Source of the DNA: Clostridiales bacterium
Lineage (GTDB): Bacteria > Bacillota > Clostridia > Christensenellales > Aristaeellaceae
DNA length: 50,982 nucleotides
Assembly (NCBI GenBank): GCA_004556545.1
Contig: SFGO01000016.1
Coordinates: 1-50,982 of the forward strand
Direction of reading: 5' to 3'
Shown here piece by piece: positions 1 through 7,470 of this stretch (positions within the stretch are counted from its first letter, which is position 1; the number at the start of each line of letters is the position of its first letter). The position numbers and the translations under genes were made by a program. The notes beneath the pieces are model-generated. The model was given only the letters and a program-made list of their open reading frames with translations. It was not told where the DNA came from and made no database searches.

Positions 1-2590
1 TCTCTTCCCGTATGGGAAGAGTGGATTGAAATACATAGCCCCGCCATGATCGGCGAGGCATACTTGGTCTCTTCCCGTATGGGAAGAGTGGATTGAAATG
101 TAGCCCTTGCATTGGCCGTTGGAGACGTTCCCAGTCTCTTCCCGTATGGGAAGAGTGGATTGAAATCGTTTTTGCCGGATGGATTCCGACCTGATCCTGG
201 TCTCTTCCCGTATGGGAAGAGTGGATTGAAATTTCCACCACACCGCTGACCGCCGTGCCGTTGACCGGTCTCTTCCCGTATGGGAAGAGTGGATTGAAAT
301 ATATGTGCCCCAGTTATCCATCAGGGAAAGCAGAAGTCTCTTCCCGTATGGGAAGAGTGGATTGAAATGCTGCGTGGCAGCTGTGGCAGTTCCCAACATA
401 GCGTCTCTTCCCGTATGGGAAGAGTGGATTGAAATCTGTGCAAGAAAAGCGCACTGCTGCCCAACGAGGTCTCTTCCCGTATGGGAAGAGTGGATTGAAA
501 TTTCCGCGTTTATCGGTGCGGGAGCAGCGACAACTGGGTCTCTTCCCGTATGGGAAGAGTGGATTGAAATCATGCAGGAGCTTGGTGAAGCGCTGCAAGG
601 CGAAGTCTCTTCCCGTATGGGAAGAGTGGATTGAAATCCTTTGTCCTCCGCCAGCAGAGACGAGATCGCCGGTCTCTTCCCGTATGGGAAGAGTGGATTG
701 AAATCTGACGCAGGACAAGCTGGCGACGCTCCAGGCCGTCTCTTCCCGTATGGGAAGAGTGGATTGAAATAGCGCTCTGCGGTCGCGCTCTGAGCGCACC
801 CACAGGTCTCTTCCCGTATGGGAAGAGTGGATTGAAATAGCATCGTCCGCCGCCTCCTTCTGGGCGCGGCGGCGTCTCTTCCCGTATGGGAAGAGTGGAT
901 TGAAATAGGAGGGGCAGAAAAGCCCCTCCCCATGCAGACAGGGTCTCTTCCCGTATGGGAAGAGTGGATTGAAATCATCGACAACCATACGGGCAAGCTC
1001 CGTTGGGACGTCTCTTCCCGTATGGGAAGAGTGGATTGAAATACGTTGTAATCGTATGCCCCGTCCAGATTTGCCGTCTCTTCCCGTATGGGAAGAGTGG
1101 ATTGAAATACCCAGCAGCTTGTCAGTCAGGCACAGACCCACGTCTCTTCCCGTATGGGAAGAGTGGATTGAAATACCTTGTGGAGTAAAGAGAAGCAGTA
1201 TTACCCGTGTCTCTTCCCGTATGGGAAGAGTGGATTGAAATGATTATGACCTGGACTATGAGCAGTGCCACATTGTCTCTTCCCGTATGGGAAGAGTGGA
1301 TTGAAATTTTACATATGGCATAGAAGTCCGTTGGATTTTGTCTCTTCCCGTATGGGAAGAGTGGATTGAAATATGCTGAAATCAGCAGCCGTCAGGGTCA
1401 GGTTCACCGGTCTCTTCCCGTATGGGAAGAGTGGATTGAAATATCGGTACCCCGTGGCACAAGGAGGATGCTTTTGTCTCTTCCCGTATGGGAAGAGTGG
1501 ATTGAAATCCGCACGTCCCGGAGGCCGTCCTCCGTCGGCCCGTCTCTTCCCGTATGGGAAGAGTGGATTGAAATCGGCTCGGCGCGGTGGAGGGCGGCTT
1601 CTCGCGCATGTCTCTTCCCGTATGGGAAGAGTGGATTGAAATCGCGAGGGAAAACGCCAAGAAAGCGTCTGCAGAGGTCTCTTCCCGTATGGGAAGAGTG
1701 GATTGAAATCACGGCATCAGCCCCACGGGCACCAGCGTCGTGACCGTCTCTTCCCGTATGGGAAGAGTGGATTGAAATTGTCTTACACGGAAGATCAGGC
1801 TGACCATGACATTGTCTCTTCCCGTATGGGAAGAGTGGATTGAAATCCGCAGAACAGGCAGCGGTGGTTACAGCCGATCTGTCTCTTCCCGTATGGGAAG
1901 AGTGGATTGAAATGACAATCCCTCCGCGCAGTTCCAGCAGGGTCTTGTCTCTTCCCGTATGGGAAGAGTGGATTGAAATGTTTTCTAATCCAAAATATAT
2001 AGGTACCTATCATGTCTCTTCCCGTATGGGAAGAGTGGATTGAAATCCAGCGTGTTAATGTAGGACTGTGCCCGGATGTCGCGTCTCTTCCCGTATGGGA
2101 AGAGTGGATTGAAATTGTGACGGGCTATCTGGACGATACGTACACCATCGGTCTCTTCCCGTATGGGAAGAGTGGATTGAAATGAAAAATGGCTGAAAAG
2201 AGTTTCCCGCTTGAGAACAGTCTCTTCCCGTATGGGAAGAGTGGATTGAAATGGTCAGCTTAGCGTACAGGATCACGAAATCCCATCGTCTCTTCCCGTA
2301 TGGGAAGAGTGGATTGAAATGGAAGCGGATTTTACAGCTTCAAAAACAACGAAGTCTCTTCCCGTATGGGAAGAGTGGATTGAAATGGATGTTTTTGATT
2401 CCGCTTCCCCGCTGGCTCAAGTCTCTTCCCGTATGGGAAGAGTGGATTGAAATCAGGTCGTAAAGGTATTGGCATTGGCGACGAGACAAGTCTCTTCCCG
2501 TATGGGAAGAGTGGATTGAAATCAATATGAGCCGGGACGCACTGGACGCGCAGATATGTCTCTTCCCGTATGGGAAGAGTGGATTGAAAT
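1..2590 (+). CRISPR. CRISPR array, type I-C-like repeat, 39 repeats / 38 spacers
   Basis: A 33-nt direct repeat begins GTCTCTTCCC, has the palindromic core CTTCCC-GTAT-GGGAAG and ends GTGGATTGAAAT. Copies start at 67, 134, 200, 268 and so on to 2558. The copy at position 1 lacks its first G only because the window begins there. The 38 spacers are 32-37 nt long. I saw no variant repeat, including the last one at 2558-2590. The hairpin and the GGATTGAAAT end match repeats of the type I-C group, which by family knowledge puts the leader and cas genes on the left, outside the window. Newest spacers should therefore be left and oldest right. No cas gene or leader is visible. Spacer 14 (907-942) carries an inverted repeat, GGAGGGGC...GCCCCTCC. 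Long reading frames across the array are artefacts of a repeat that is a multiple of three and open in all antisense frames. Confidence 0.98.
1175..1200 (+). repeat. First 26 nt of CRISPR spacer 18, identical to the array's right flank
   Basis: Spacer 18 occupies 1175-1208. Its first 26 nt, starting ACCTTGTGGAGT and ending AAGCAGTA, occur again at 2591-2616 directly after the last repeat. The remaining 8 nt of the spacer (TTACCCGT) do not match the flank (GCCTCTTT). With the preceding 33-nt repeat, the two places share 59 identical bases in the same orientation. Confidence 0.97.
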
Positions 2591-4155
2591 ACCTTGTGGA
2601 GTAAAGAGAAGCAGTAGCCTCTTTTCTCACGAGATTCACTAGGCGTGATTCCAAAAGTTTTTTTATACAGCTTGGCAAAATAGTTGGGATCCTGGTAGCC
2701 GCACATTTCTGAAATTTGATACAGCTTTAGTGACTTATCGTGCAAAAGACGGCTGGCTTTTTCCATCCGCATTTTGAGAATGGCGTTTCCGACGGTCTGG
2801 CCTGTTTCCTTTTTGAAAATATTGCTTAGATAGGACGGCGTCAGATAAACCTGCTGGGCCACCTGCAGGATGCTGAGGTCGGTCTGCGATAAATGCTCTC
2901 GAATATACTTCAACACCTGCCATACCGTTCGGCTCGTATCCCCGAAGCCGCTTTCCGGTTCCAGCATCACATTCAGTTTTTGCAGCAGAAGCTGGTAGAG
3001 CTCTTCCAGCGTATCCGCGTGCTCCACCAAGTTCAAGAGCGAATCCGTCTCCTGATGAGCCGGCGAGAAAAACGCCTGTTCCTGCTGGCTCAGCGTAAAC
3101 AGCATATAATGATACAATTCGCGGATGCGATGAACGGGCACGTTTTTTTCATCCCGAAGCGTTCGATAAATTTGCTCTGCCAGACGGTAAGCCGTCGCAC
3201 CATCCAGTTCCCGAACCGCTTCCAGAAACGGCTCTGCATCTGGCGGCTGTGCGTTTGAGACGATTTCCGGCATATGCAGATGGCTGAACGCTATTGATCC
3301 ATAGGAGGCGAAGAAAAGAGATTCCAGCCGTTTCAGCGCCTGCCAATAAGAACGCCTCACTTCTTCTGCCGAAAGAACGATGGACCCGCCGGCACACAAA
3401 ACAGGCGTTCCCTGCTGGCTGATCAGACGCACTTCTTTTTCCAACTGAGCTTGAAACGCCGAAAGATTCGAAGGATGCATCTTGGCCACTCCGCAGAGAA
3501 CAGCGATGATGCGTTGATCATCCTGCAGATACAAAAGATGCTTATAGGCTTGACTGCATACATCCATTGCGCTGGAAAAGCGGTTTTTCAAAACGGTGTC
3601 GATTCGATTGCGCGCTTTGAGCAGCAATACTTGAAAACCCTCCTCCGGCTTCACGTTCAGCATCTGCAGATTATCCCAGAGCCTTTCGTCCAATGTGCCG
3701 TGAATCAGTGCCCGAACCGTTTCGCTTTCAATGGCCGGACGATTCTGAAACAGCAATTCTCTTTCTCGAAGCTGCTTGCGATTCATCATGCACTTTTGAA
3801 CGGCCAACAGCAGTTTTTCTTCTAATTCCTGAATCGAAAAGGGCTTCCGAATGAAACTGATGGCGGACAATTCTATGGCGGCCCGAAGGTTTTCCACGTC
3901 CTCGTAGCCGCTGATAAACAAAATCTGGCATTCCGGCGCAAGCTGCCGCAGCTTTCGGCAAAGCGTCACGCCGTCCATTTCAGGCATTCTAATATCCGAC
4001 AGCACAATATCGGGAATCCAATCTTGGCAAAGTGCCAGCGCTTCACGAGCGCCGGAGACAGCTCGCACGCTTCGGATTCCCAGATCAGTCCAGTTTACAC
4101 GCTGAAGGATGCCATGCCGCGTATGGGTTTCATCATCAATCAAAATCAGCTTCAT
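2332..4155 (-). CDS. AraC-type response regulator, reading frame continuing into the CRISPR array
   Basis: This is a cytoplasmic DNA-binding response regulator of the YesN type. The receiver domain (about residues 1-120) has acidic residues in LILIDDE, the phosphoacceptor motif VLSDIRMPEMDG, and the conserved Lys in FIRKPF. A middle region of about 290 residues follows, then an AraC double helix-turn-helix (about 415-515) ending in YFAKLYKKTFGITPSE. About ten residues later the frame crosses into the array at base 2590 and stays open through four antisense repeats. The last of about 85 added residues are encoded by a spacer, and the stop is TAA at 2334-2332. The family normally ends soon after the second helix-turn-helix, so the native stop seems lost while the DNA-binding domain looks whole. 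It follows the ThuA/SDR genes on the same strand, 71 nt after the second SDR. No partner kinase is in view. Confidence 0.9.
   Translation of the reverse strand: MKLILIDDETHTRHGILQRVNWTDLGIRSVRAVSGAREALALCQDWIPDIVLSDIRMPEMDGVTLCRKLRQLAPECQILFISGYEDVENLRAAIELSAISFIRKPFSIQELEEKLLLAVQKCMMNRKQLRERELLFQNRPAIESETVRALIHGTLDERLWDNLQMLNVKPEEGFQVLLLKARNRIDTVLKNRFSSAMDVCSQAYKHLLYLQDDQRIIAVLCGVAKMHPSNLSAFQAQLEKEVRLISQQGTPVLCAGGSIVLSAEEVRRSYWQALKRLESLFFASYGSIAFSHLHMPEIVSNAQPPDAEPFLEAVRELDGATAYRLAEQIYRTLRDEKNVPVHRIRELYHYMLFTLSQQEQAFFSPAHQETDSLLNLVEHADTLEELYQLLLQKLNVMLEPESGFGDTSRTVWQVLKYIREHLSQTDLSILQVAQQVYLTPSYLSNIFKKETGQTVGNAILKMRMEKASRLLHDKSLKLYQISEMCGYQDPNYFAKLYKKTFGITPSESREKRGYCFSLLHKVFQSTLPIREETYLRVQCVPAHIDFNPLFPYGKRLVSSPMPIPLRPDFNPLFPYGKRLEPAGKRNQKHPFQSTLPIREETSLFLKL
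2591..2616 (+). repeat. CRISPR trailer segment identical to the start of spacer 18
   Basis: These 26 nt follow the terminal repeat and are also the antisense of the last codons of the response-regulator gene before it enters the array. They equal bases 1-26 of spacer 18. The match starts exactly at the repeat boundary in both places, which suggests a truncated spacer copy at a recombination junction rather than an ordinary trailer. Confidence 0.95.
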
Positions 4156-4226
4156 AAACTACCCCTCGCGTAAATGCAGAAACAGCCCGGTGCGTTTTAC
4201 ACATCGGGCAGGAAAATCATGAATTT

Positions 4227-4883
4227 TTACCAAGCATATTCTCGCAGCTGGCCATCGCGAAGAATCAGTCTGTTTTCATCCGAATGAATATAGGCGTCGT
4301 TCGGGTCAAAGCAGAAATTCATTGCCATGTACTCTCCCGGAGTGATTCCCTTTGTTCCTTCCATATAGTTGCGGAACATAAAGCCTTCCGAATGCAGGCG
4401 GTTAAAGTTCAGCTTCTGCATCATGTTGATGGAGGCGCAGGACATCAGCCAGCCGTAATCCTTTGTGCTCCGGCACTGCCGAATACTTCCTTCCTCCGGC
4501 GTAATCACGCCAATCCGTTTCCATTCTCCTTTTCGCAAAAGCGGGAGCAGCGTTTCCGTCATTCGCCAGCAGCCATTCACGTTTCGATCCAGCGTTTGTG
4601 CCAGCTGCCCCATATCATGACTGCCGATCGAACCATCATTTTCCCCATGAAGGGAAGCGCACAGCACCAGCAAATCCACCCCGCCGTGTTTTTCCTCCAA
4701 CTGCCGGGCCAAAAGAACCATCGCTTCATCGCTAAGCGGATCGATCGCGGCGGTTGTGACGCCCTCCAGCGCCTCTGGTTTTCCAGAGGGAAACAGCGCA
4801 TAAACATTTTCTCCGGAAAAATACATGGCCGTTTCTTTTGCTGATTCATTTTCAGCTCCATAAATGACAATCGTTTTTTTCAT
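4227..4883 (-). CDS. Short-chain dehydrogenase-like protein lacking catalytic motifs
   Basis: A 218-residue protein with the layout of a short-chain dehydrogenase/reductase and a resemblance to its upstream neighbour (VNGCWRMTETLLPLLRKG here, a parallel VNTLGPIRMTEAFLPLMQKG there). The N-terminal cofactor motif is YGAENESAKETA rather than TGxxxGIG, and the active-site YxxxK is replaced by YGWLMS. I infer a diverged copy that probably no longer catalyses the usual NAD(P)-dependent reaction. It could be a structural partner of the intact SDR encoded 10 nt upstream. The start follows a TCCTCC-complement ribosome site (AAGGAGG). It lies in the same operon as the ThuA-like gene. Confidence 0.8.
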   Translation of the reverse strand: MKKTIVIYGAENESAKETAMYFSGENVYALFPSGKPEALEGVTTAAIDPLSDEAMVLLARQLEEKHGGVDLLVLCASLHGENDGSIGSHDMGQLAQTLDRNVNGCWRMTETLLPLLRKGEWKRIGVITPEEGSIRQCRSTKDYGWLMSCASINMMQKLNFNRLHSEGFMFRNYMEGTKGITPGEYMAMNFCFDPNDAYIHSDENRLILRDGQLREYAW

Positions 4884-4893
4884 TTTTTCCTCC

Positions 4894-5583
4894 TTAGAAA
4901 GACCAGCACTGGCCTTCTATATCCCTCATCACAAGCACGTCTTCGCAAGGCAAAGCTTCCGTAAACTGGCGATAAGAAACCAGGGCGGTGTCCTCCGGCT
5001 GATACTTGCCCTCCGTGCTGGGCGTATCACCTTCCATGTAGCCATTTACCCATCCCGGATGATACAGCCGGAACGTATAGCCCTTTGGACGCAGTTCATT
5101 AAACATCAGCTTGACCGCCATATTCAAAGAGGACTTGCTCATGCAGTACGAAAAACTGTCGCTGCGGTGTGCCAGCGCGATACTTCCTGCTTCGGAAGAA
5201 ACAAAGCACAACCGTTTCATACCTTTCTGCATCAATGGAAGAAAAGCCTCCGTCATACGGATGGGACCCAATGTGTTTACTTGAAAAGTTGCCAAATTCT
5301 GCGCGCAGCCATCGCCCAGTCCAATTCCCGCGCAGTTTATCAGCATGTCCAGTTCGTCTGTTTCCTGTGCCACCAGAGCAGCCGCTGCCCGAACCGATTC
5401 ATCCTTGCTTACATCCAGCGGAATCAGCTTCAGGTCATTGGGATAGCGCTCCAGATTTTTGGACAAAAAGCCCCATCGAGGCATAAACTGACCGGCGAAA
5501 ACCTTCCATCCGTGCTCCAAAAACTGCTCGCACATGGCATTGCCGATGCCGCGATCGGCGCCTGTAATAAAGACCGTTTTCAT
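4894..5583 (-). CDS. Short-chain dehydrogenase/reductase
   Basis: A 229-residue NAD(P)-dependent oxidoreductase of the classical SDR family. The cofactor-binding motif TGADRGIGNAM is at residues 7-17, the NAG-equivalent is INCAGIG, and the catalytic triad region shows CFVSSEAGS followed by YCMSK (YxxxK). The substrate cannot be read from sequence. The ATG at 5583 overlaps the stop of the ThuA-like gene as ATGA, which supports this start and suggests translational coupling. An in-frame upstream ATG would lie deep inside the ThuA gene. Its diverged relative follows 10 nt downstream. The context with a ThuA protein suggests carbohydrate or polyol oxidation, but that is inference. Confidence 0.9.
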   Translation of the reverse strand: MKTVFITGADRGIGNAMCEQFLEHGWKVFAGQFMPRWGFLSKNLERYPNDLKLIPLDVSKDESVRAAAALVAQETDELDMLINCAGIGLGDGCAQNLATFQVNTLGPIRMTEAFLPLMQKGMKRLCFVSSEAGSIALAHRSDSFSYCMSKSSLNMAVKLMFNELRPKGYTFRLYHPGWVNGYMEGDTPSTEGKYQPEDTALVSYRQFTEALPCEDVLVMRDIEGQCWSF

Positions 5584-6236
5584 CGAATCCCTCCACACCA
5601 TTCCATAGCGTTTTTCAATAGCTTTTGATATTCGGCGTTCTGCCACACGGAAAGAATGTGACCGGGGGTCAACACGCATAGGCGGCCCTTTCCGAGCTGC
5701 CGCGTATAGCCGCCCAATTGCCTGCCGCCGGTTTCTGAAACGGTATCAAAGAGCGGCGTAACGTCCGGCGCGAAATTCGTCAGTTGATAATGCTCGTCCC
5801 GGACAGAAAAAGGCGCTACGCGATCGGTAATGGGATGTGCGCGGAAGTTTTCTACACGAACATCGCAGCGAGGCGGGTGCGTGACAAAACGGCTGCCGAT
5901 CAACTCGCAGTATCCGTAATTTTCCTCACCCGAAAAACCAAAGCAGCAGCCCGCGTGAACGGCCAGAAATCCTCCGCCCTTTTCCACAAAGGCGCGGATT
6001 TCTTTCGGCATTACCTCCGTCACGTTTTCTTCGAACCATGGCGCATCCGTGCTGCCTGTAAGATTGTTGGATTTGCAGCACAGGATCACGGGATAACACG
6101 CCAGCATTTCCGAAGTCAGAATATCCTTTGCGTCTTCAACAAAATCAAAATGATAATCGGAAATGTCCGCCAATCCGCGGCGAATCATTTCAGAAGGATG
6201 CCACATGCTTCCTGCCAGTACCAAAATATTCATCAC
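5580..6236 (-). CDS. ThuA-like domain protein (class I glutamine amidotransferase-like fold)
   Basis: A 218-residue protein of the ThuA family. Typical features are MNILVLAG at the N terminus, EIRAFVEKGGGFLAVHAGCC in the middle, a pattern of conserved HP and HPITD residues, and GKGRLCVLTPGH near the end. ThuA proteins fold like class I glutamine amidotransferases and are linked to trehalose and other sugar metabolism, mostly through gene context. Their reaction is usually unknown. The start is GTG at 6236, with ATG at 6233 as the alternative; an AGGGAG ribosome site fits GTG better. A perfect -10 TATAAT lies at 6263-6258 with no good -35, which would suit an activator-dependent promoter such as one driven by the AraC-type regulator in the same operon (inference). 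Confidence 0.87.
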   Translation of the reverse strand: MMNILVLAGSMWHPSEMIRRGLADISDYHFDFVEDAKDILTSEMLACYPVILCCKSNNLTGSTDAPWFEENVTEVMPKEIRAFVEKGGGFLAVHAGCCFGFSGEENYGYCELIGSRFVTHPPRCDVRVENFRAHPITDRVAPFSVRDEHYQLTNFAPDVTPLFDTVSETGGRQLGGYTRQLGKGRLCVLTPGHILSVWQNAEYQKLLKNAMEWCGGIR

Positions 6237-6419
6237 AAAACCATCTCCCTTGTTTTCATTATAGAATGAATCATCCGAAAAAGAAAGTGGACAATCATGT
6301 AATAAGCAGGAAAAAAGTGCGAAATGAATGCCCCGAATGCCCCGGCTGCGGCGCGGCAGAGTATCAAAAGCAGAGGTTCAGAAGGCGCTGCTGCCGGGTC
6401 TGGGGCGTCTAGCCGGATC

Positions 6420-6783
6420 CTCTGCCGTTTTTTTACAAAAGGATTCAAAGTGGTGTGCGTTCAGACGGACAACGGTTTCGAATGCGCGAAACGCTTTTTT
6501 CCTTCATGTTTCCTTCAAAGCACTAAATTAAACCCTTTTTCGAGCAAATAGCCCTTGATCTTTGCATATGGCACAAACTAATCCTCCCTTATACGCTCCG
6601 ACACAACGGCAAGGCAGAACACAGCCATCACAATAGTCTGGAACGTGTCTATAACCATCTCTGCGTTTATTCCTGCATTGACTTGCGTCTTCAGATGAAA
6701 AAATACTTTCGACGTTCCAAACGAAGTTCCATGGAGGTTTTTGGCTGGAAATCTCCTATTCAGCGGGTATTATTTGAATGGTA
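6420..6783 (+). pseudogene. Remnant of a DDE (IS481/IS3-like) transposase, C-terminal part
   Basis: Two plus-strand frames together encode the end of an integrase-fold transposase. The first frame gives KVVCVQTDNGFECAKRF, which contains the second catalytic Asp motif (QTDNG). After a frameshift near 6530 the next frame reads PFFEQIALDLCIWHKLI, then LPYTLRHNGKAEHSH, with RHNGKAEHSH matching the RHNGKVERSHR element that holds the catalytic Glu. It ends EVFGWKSPIQ...LFEW at TAG 6781-6783. The N-terminal half and first Asp are missing, so this is a dead fragment. The RHNGKxE pattern fits IS481 best; an IS3-family origin is possible. Confidence 0.8.
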
Positions 6784-6906
6784 GTTTTGCCGCATAAAAA
6801 AGCAAATCGGAAGTTCGGCACGATGTAGCTACTCGCAGCTAGGTTGTACAGGATGCCTAGCGCTGTCAGGGTTATAGCTCCTTTCTGTTATAAAAACCGC
6901 CCGGCC

Positions 6907-7352
6907 TTAGACAGGTGTTCGTAAAACAGGTTTACTTTCATCGTCTAGCTTGTCAGTTTTGCCGCTGATGAAACGGCTCAGCATGCTTTCAGAACACTCA
7001 ATGCGAATAGCCGGTAATATATTCCTTGTTTGAATCAACTCCTTCCACCCAGTATCCTTTTTTGACCGTTCATTCTCAATCTCGAATTTTGCCGCCATAA
7101 GCCGCAGCCTCTTCAATTCAGAAAGGCTCTTGCTAACATATAATGCTGCAAAGGGATGCCCGGACTGTCCTTTGGGAGTGAATGCCCCTTCTCCCGCTGC
7201 AATATACTCCTTTACCCACCGGCAGATCATACTCCGATCTGCTGCATATTCACTTCCCAGTGCTCGTACTGAGATGCGGGCATACAGCTCTTATGTACAA
7301 TTTTTGATTTCCGCTCTGATGTCCACGCTCGCTTTTTTGACCTTTTCGAACG
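6907..7352 (-). pseudogene. Remnant of IS3-family OrfA
   Basis: A minus-strand fragment reads ELYARISVRALGSEYAADRS, then MICRWVKEYIAAGEGAF, then SELKRLRLMAAKFEIENER, the helix-turn-helix and leucine-zipper parts of an IS3-family OrfA. The N-terminal portion is broken by a frameshift near 7290, where TAA interrupts the frame. Downstream, a run of six A (T6 at 7058-7063 on the plus strand) separates the OrfA frame from the -1 frame, which continues the expected GYWVEGVDSNKEYITGYSH before a stop. A AAA AAG is in phase for the programmed -1 shift known in IS3 elements, but loss of one A by decay explains it equally well. No OrfB is present. Confidence 0.8.
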
Positions 7353-7380
7353 ATTAGCACCGCACCTTATATTTTACCAT

Positions 7381-7422
7381 AAAGAAAAGGTAGACAACAC
7401 GGTGGTTTCCCTTGTGTCTACC
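7381..7422 (-). terminator. Intrinsic terminator of the FAD oxidoreductase gene
   Basis: An 8-bp stem, GGTAGACA at 7389-7396 with TGTCTACC at 7415-7422, lies 49 nt after the stop codon at 7471. On the minus strand it is followed by TTTTCTTT. Confidence 0.75.
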
Positions 7423-7470
7423 TTTATCTTACAATTTCACATAGTGCCTGTGGCTTTAACTCATCAAACT

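Larger units (their letters stand above)
6237..7380. other. Gene-poor stretch with decayed transposase fragments
   Basis: No intact gene is visible between the ThuA-like gene and the FAD oxidoreductase. Two transposase relics of different families lie in opposite orientations (6420-6783 plus, 6907-7352 minus). A cysteine-rich peptide in the plus frame near 6325-6410 (NECPECPGCGAAEYQKQ) resembles the zinc-finger start of some transposases, but it is too short to assign. Confidence 0.75.

Noticed and set aside
1175..1208. Spacer 18 as a straightforward self-targeting spacer against the response-regulator gene
   Set aside because: Only 26 of 34 nt match, the match stops at the repeat boundary, and the adjacent bases AAT do not fit the TTC motif of type I-C.
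305..2678. Long reading frames inside the CRISPR array with repeated peptides such as QSTLPIREET and LPVWEEWIEI
   Set aside because: They are translations of the 33-nt repeat, which is a multiple of three and lacks antisense stops. Starts and ribosome sites are missing.
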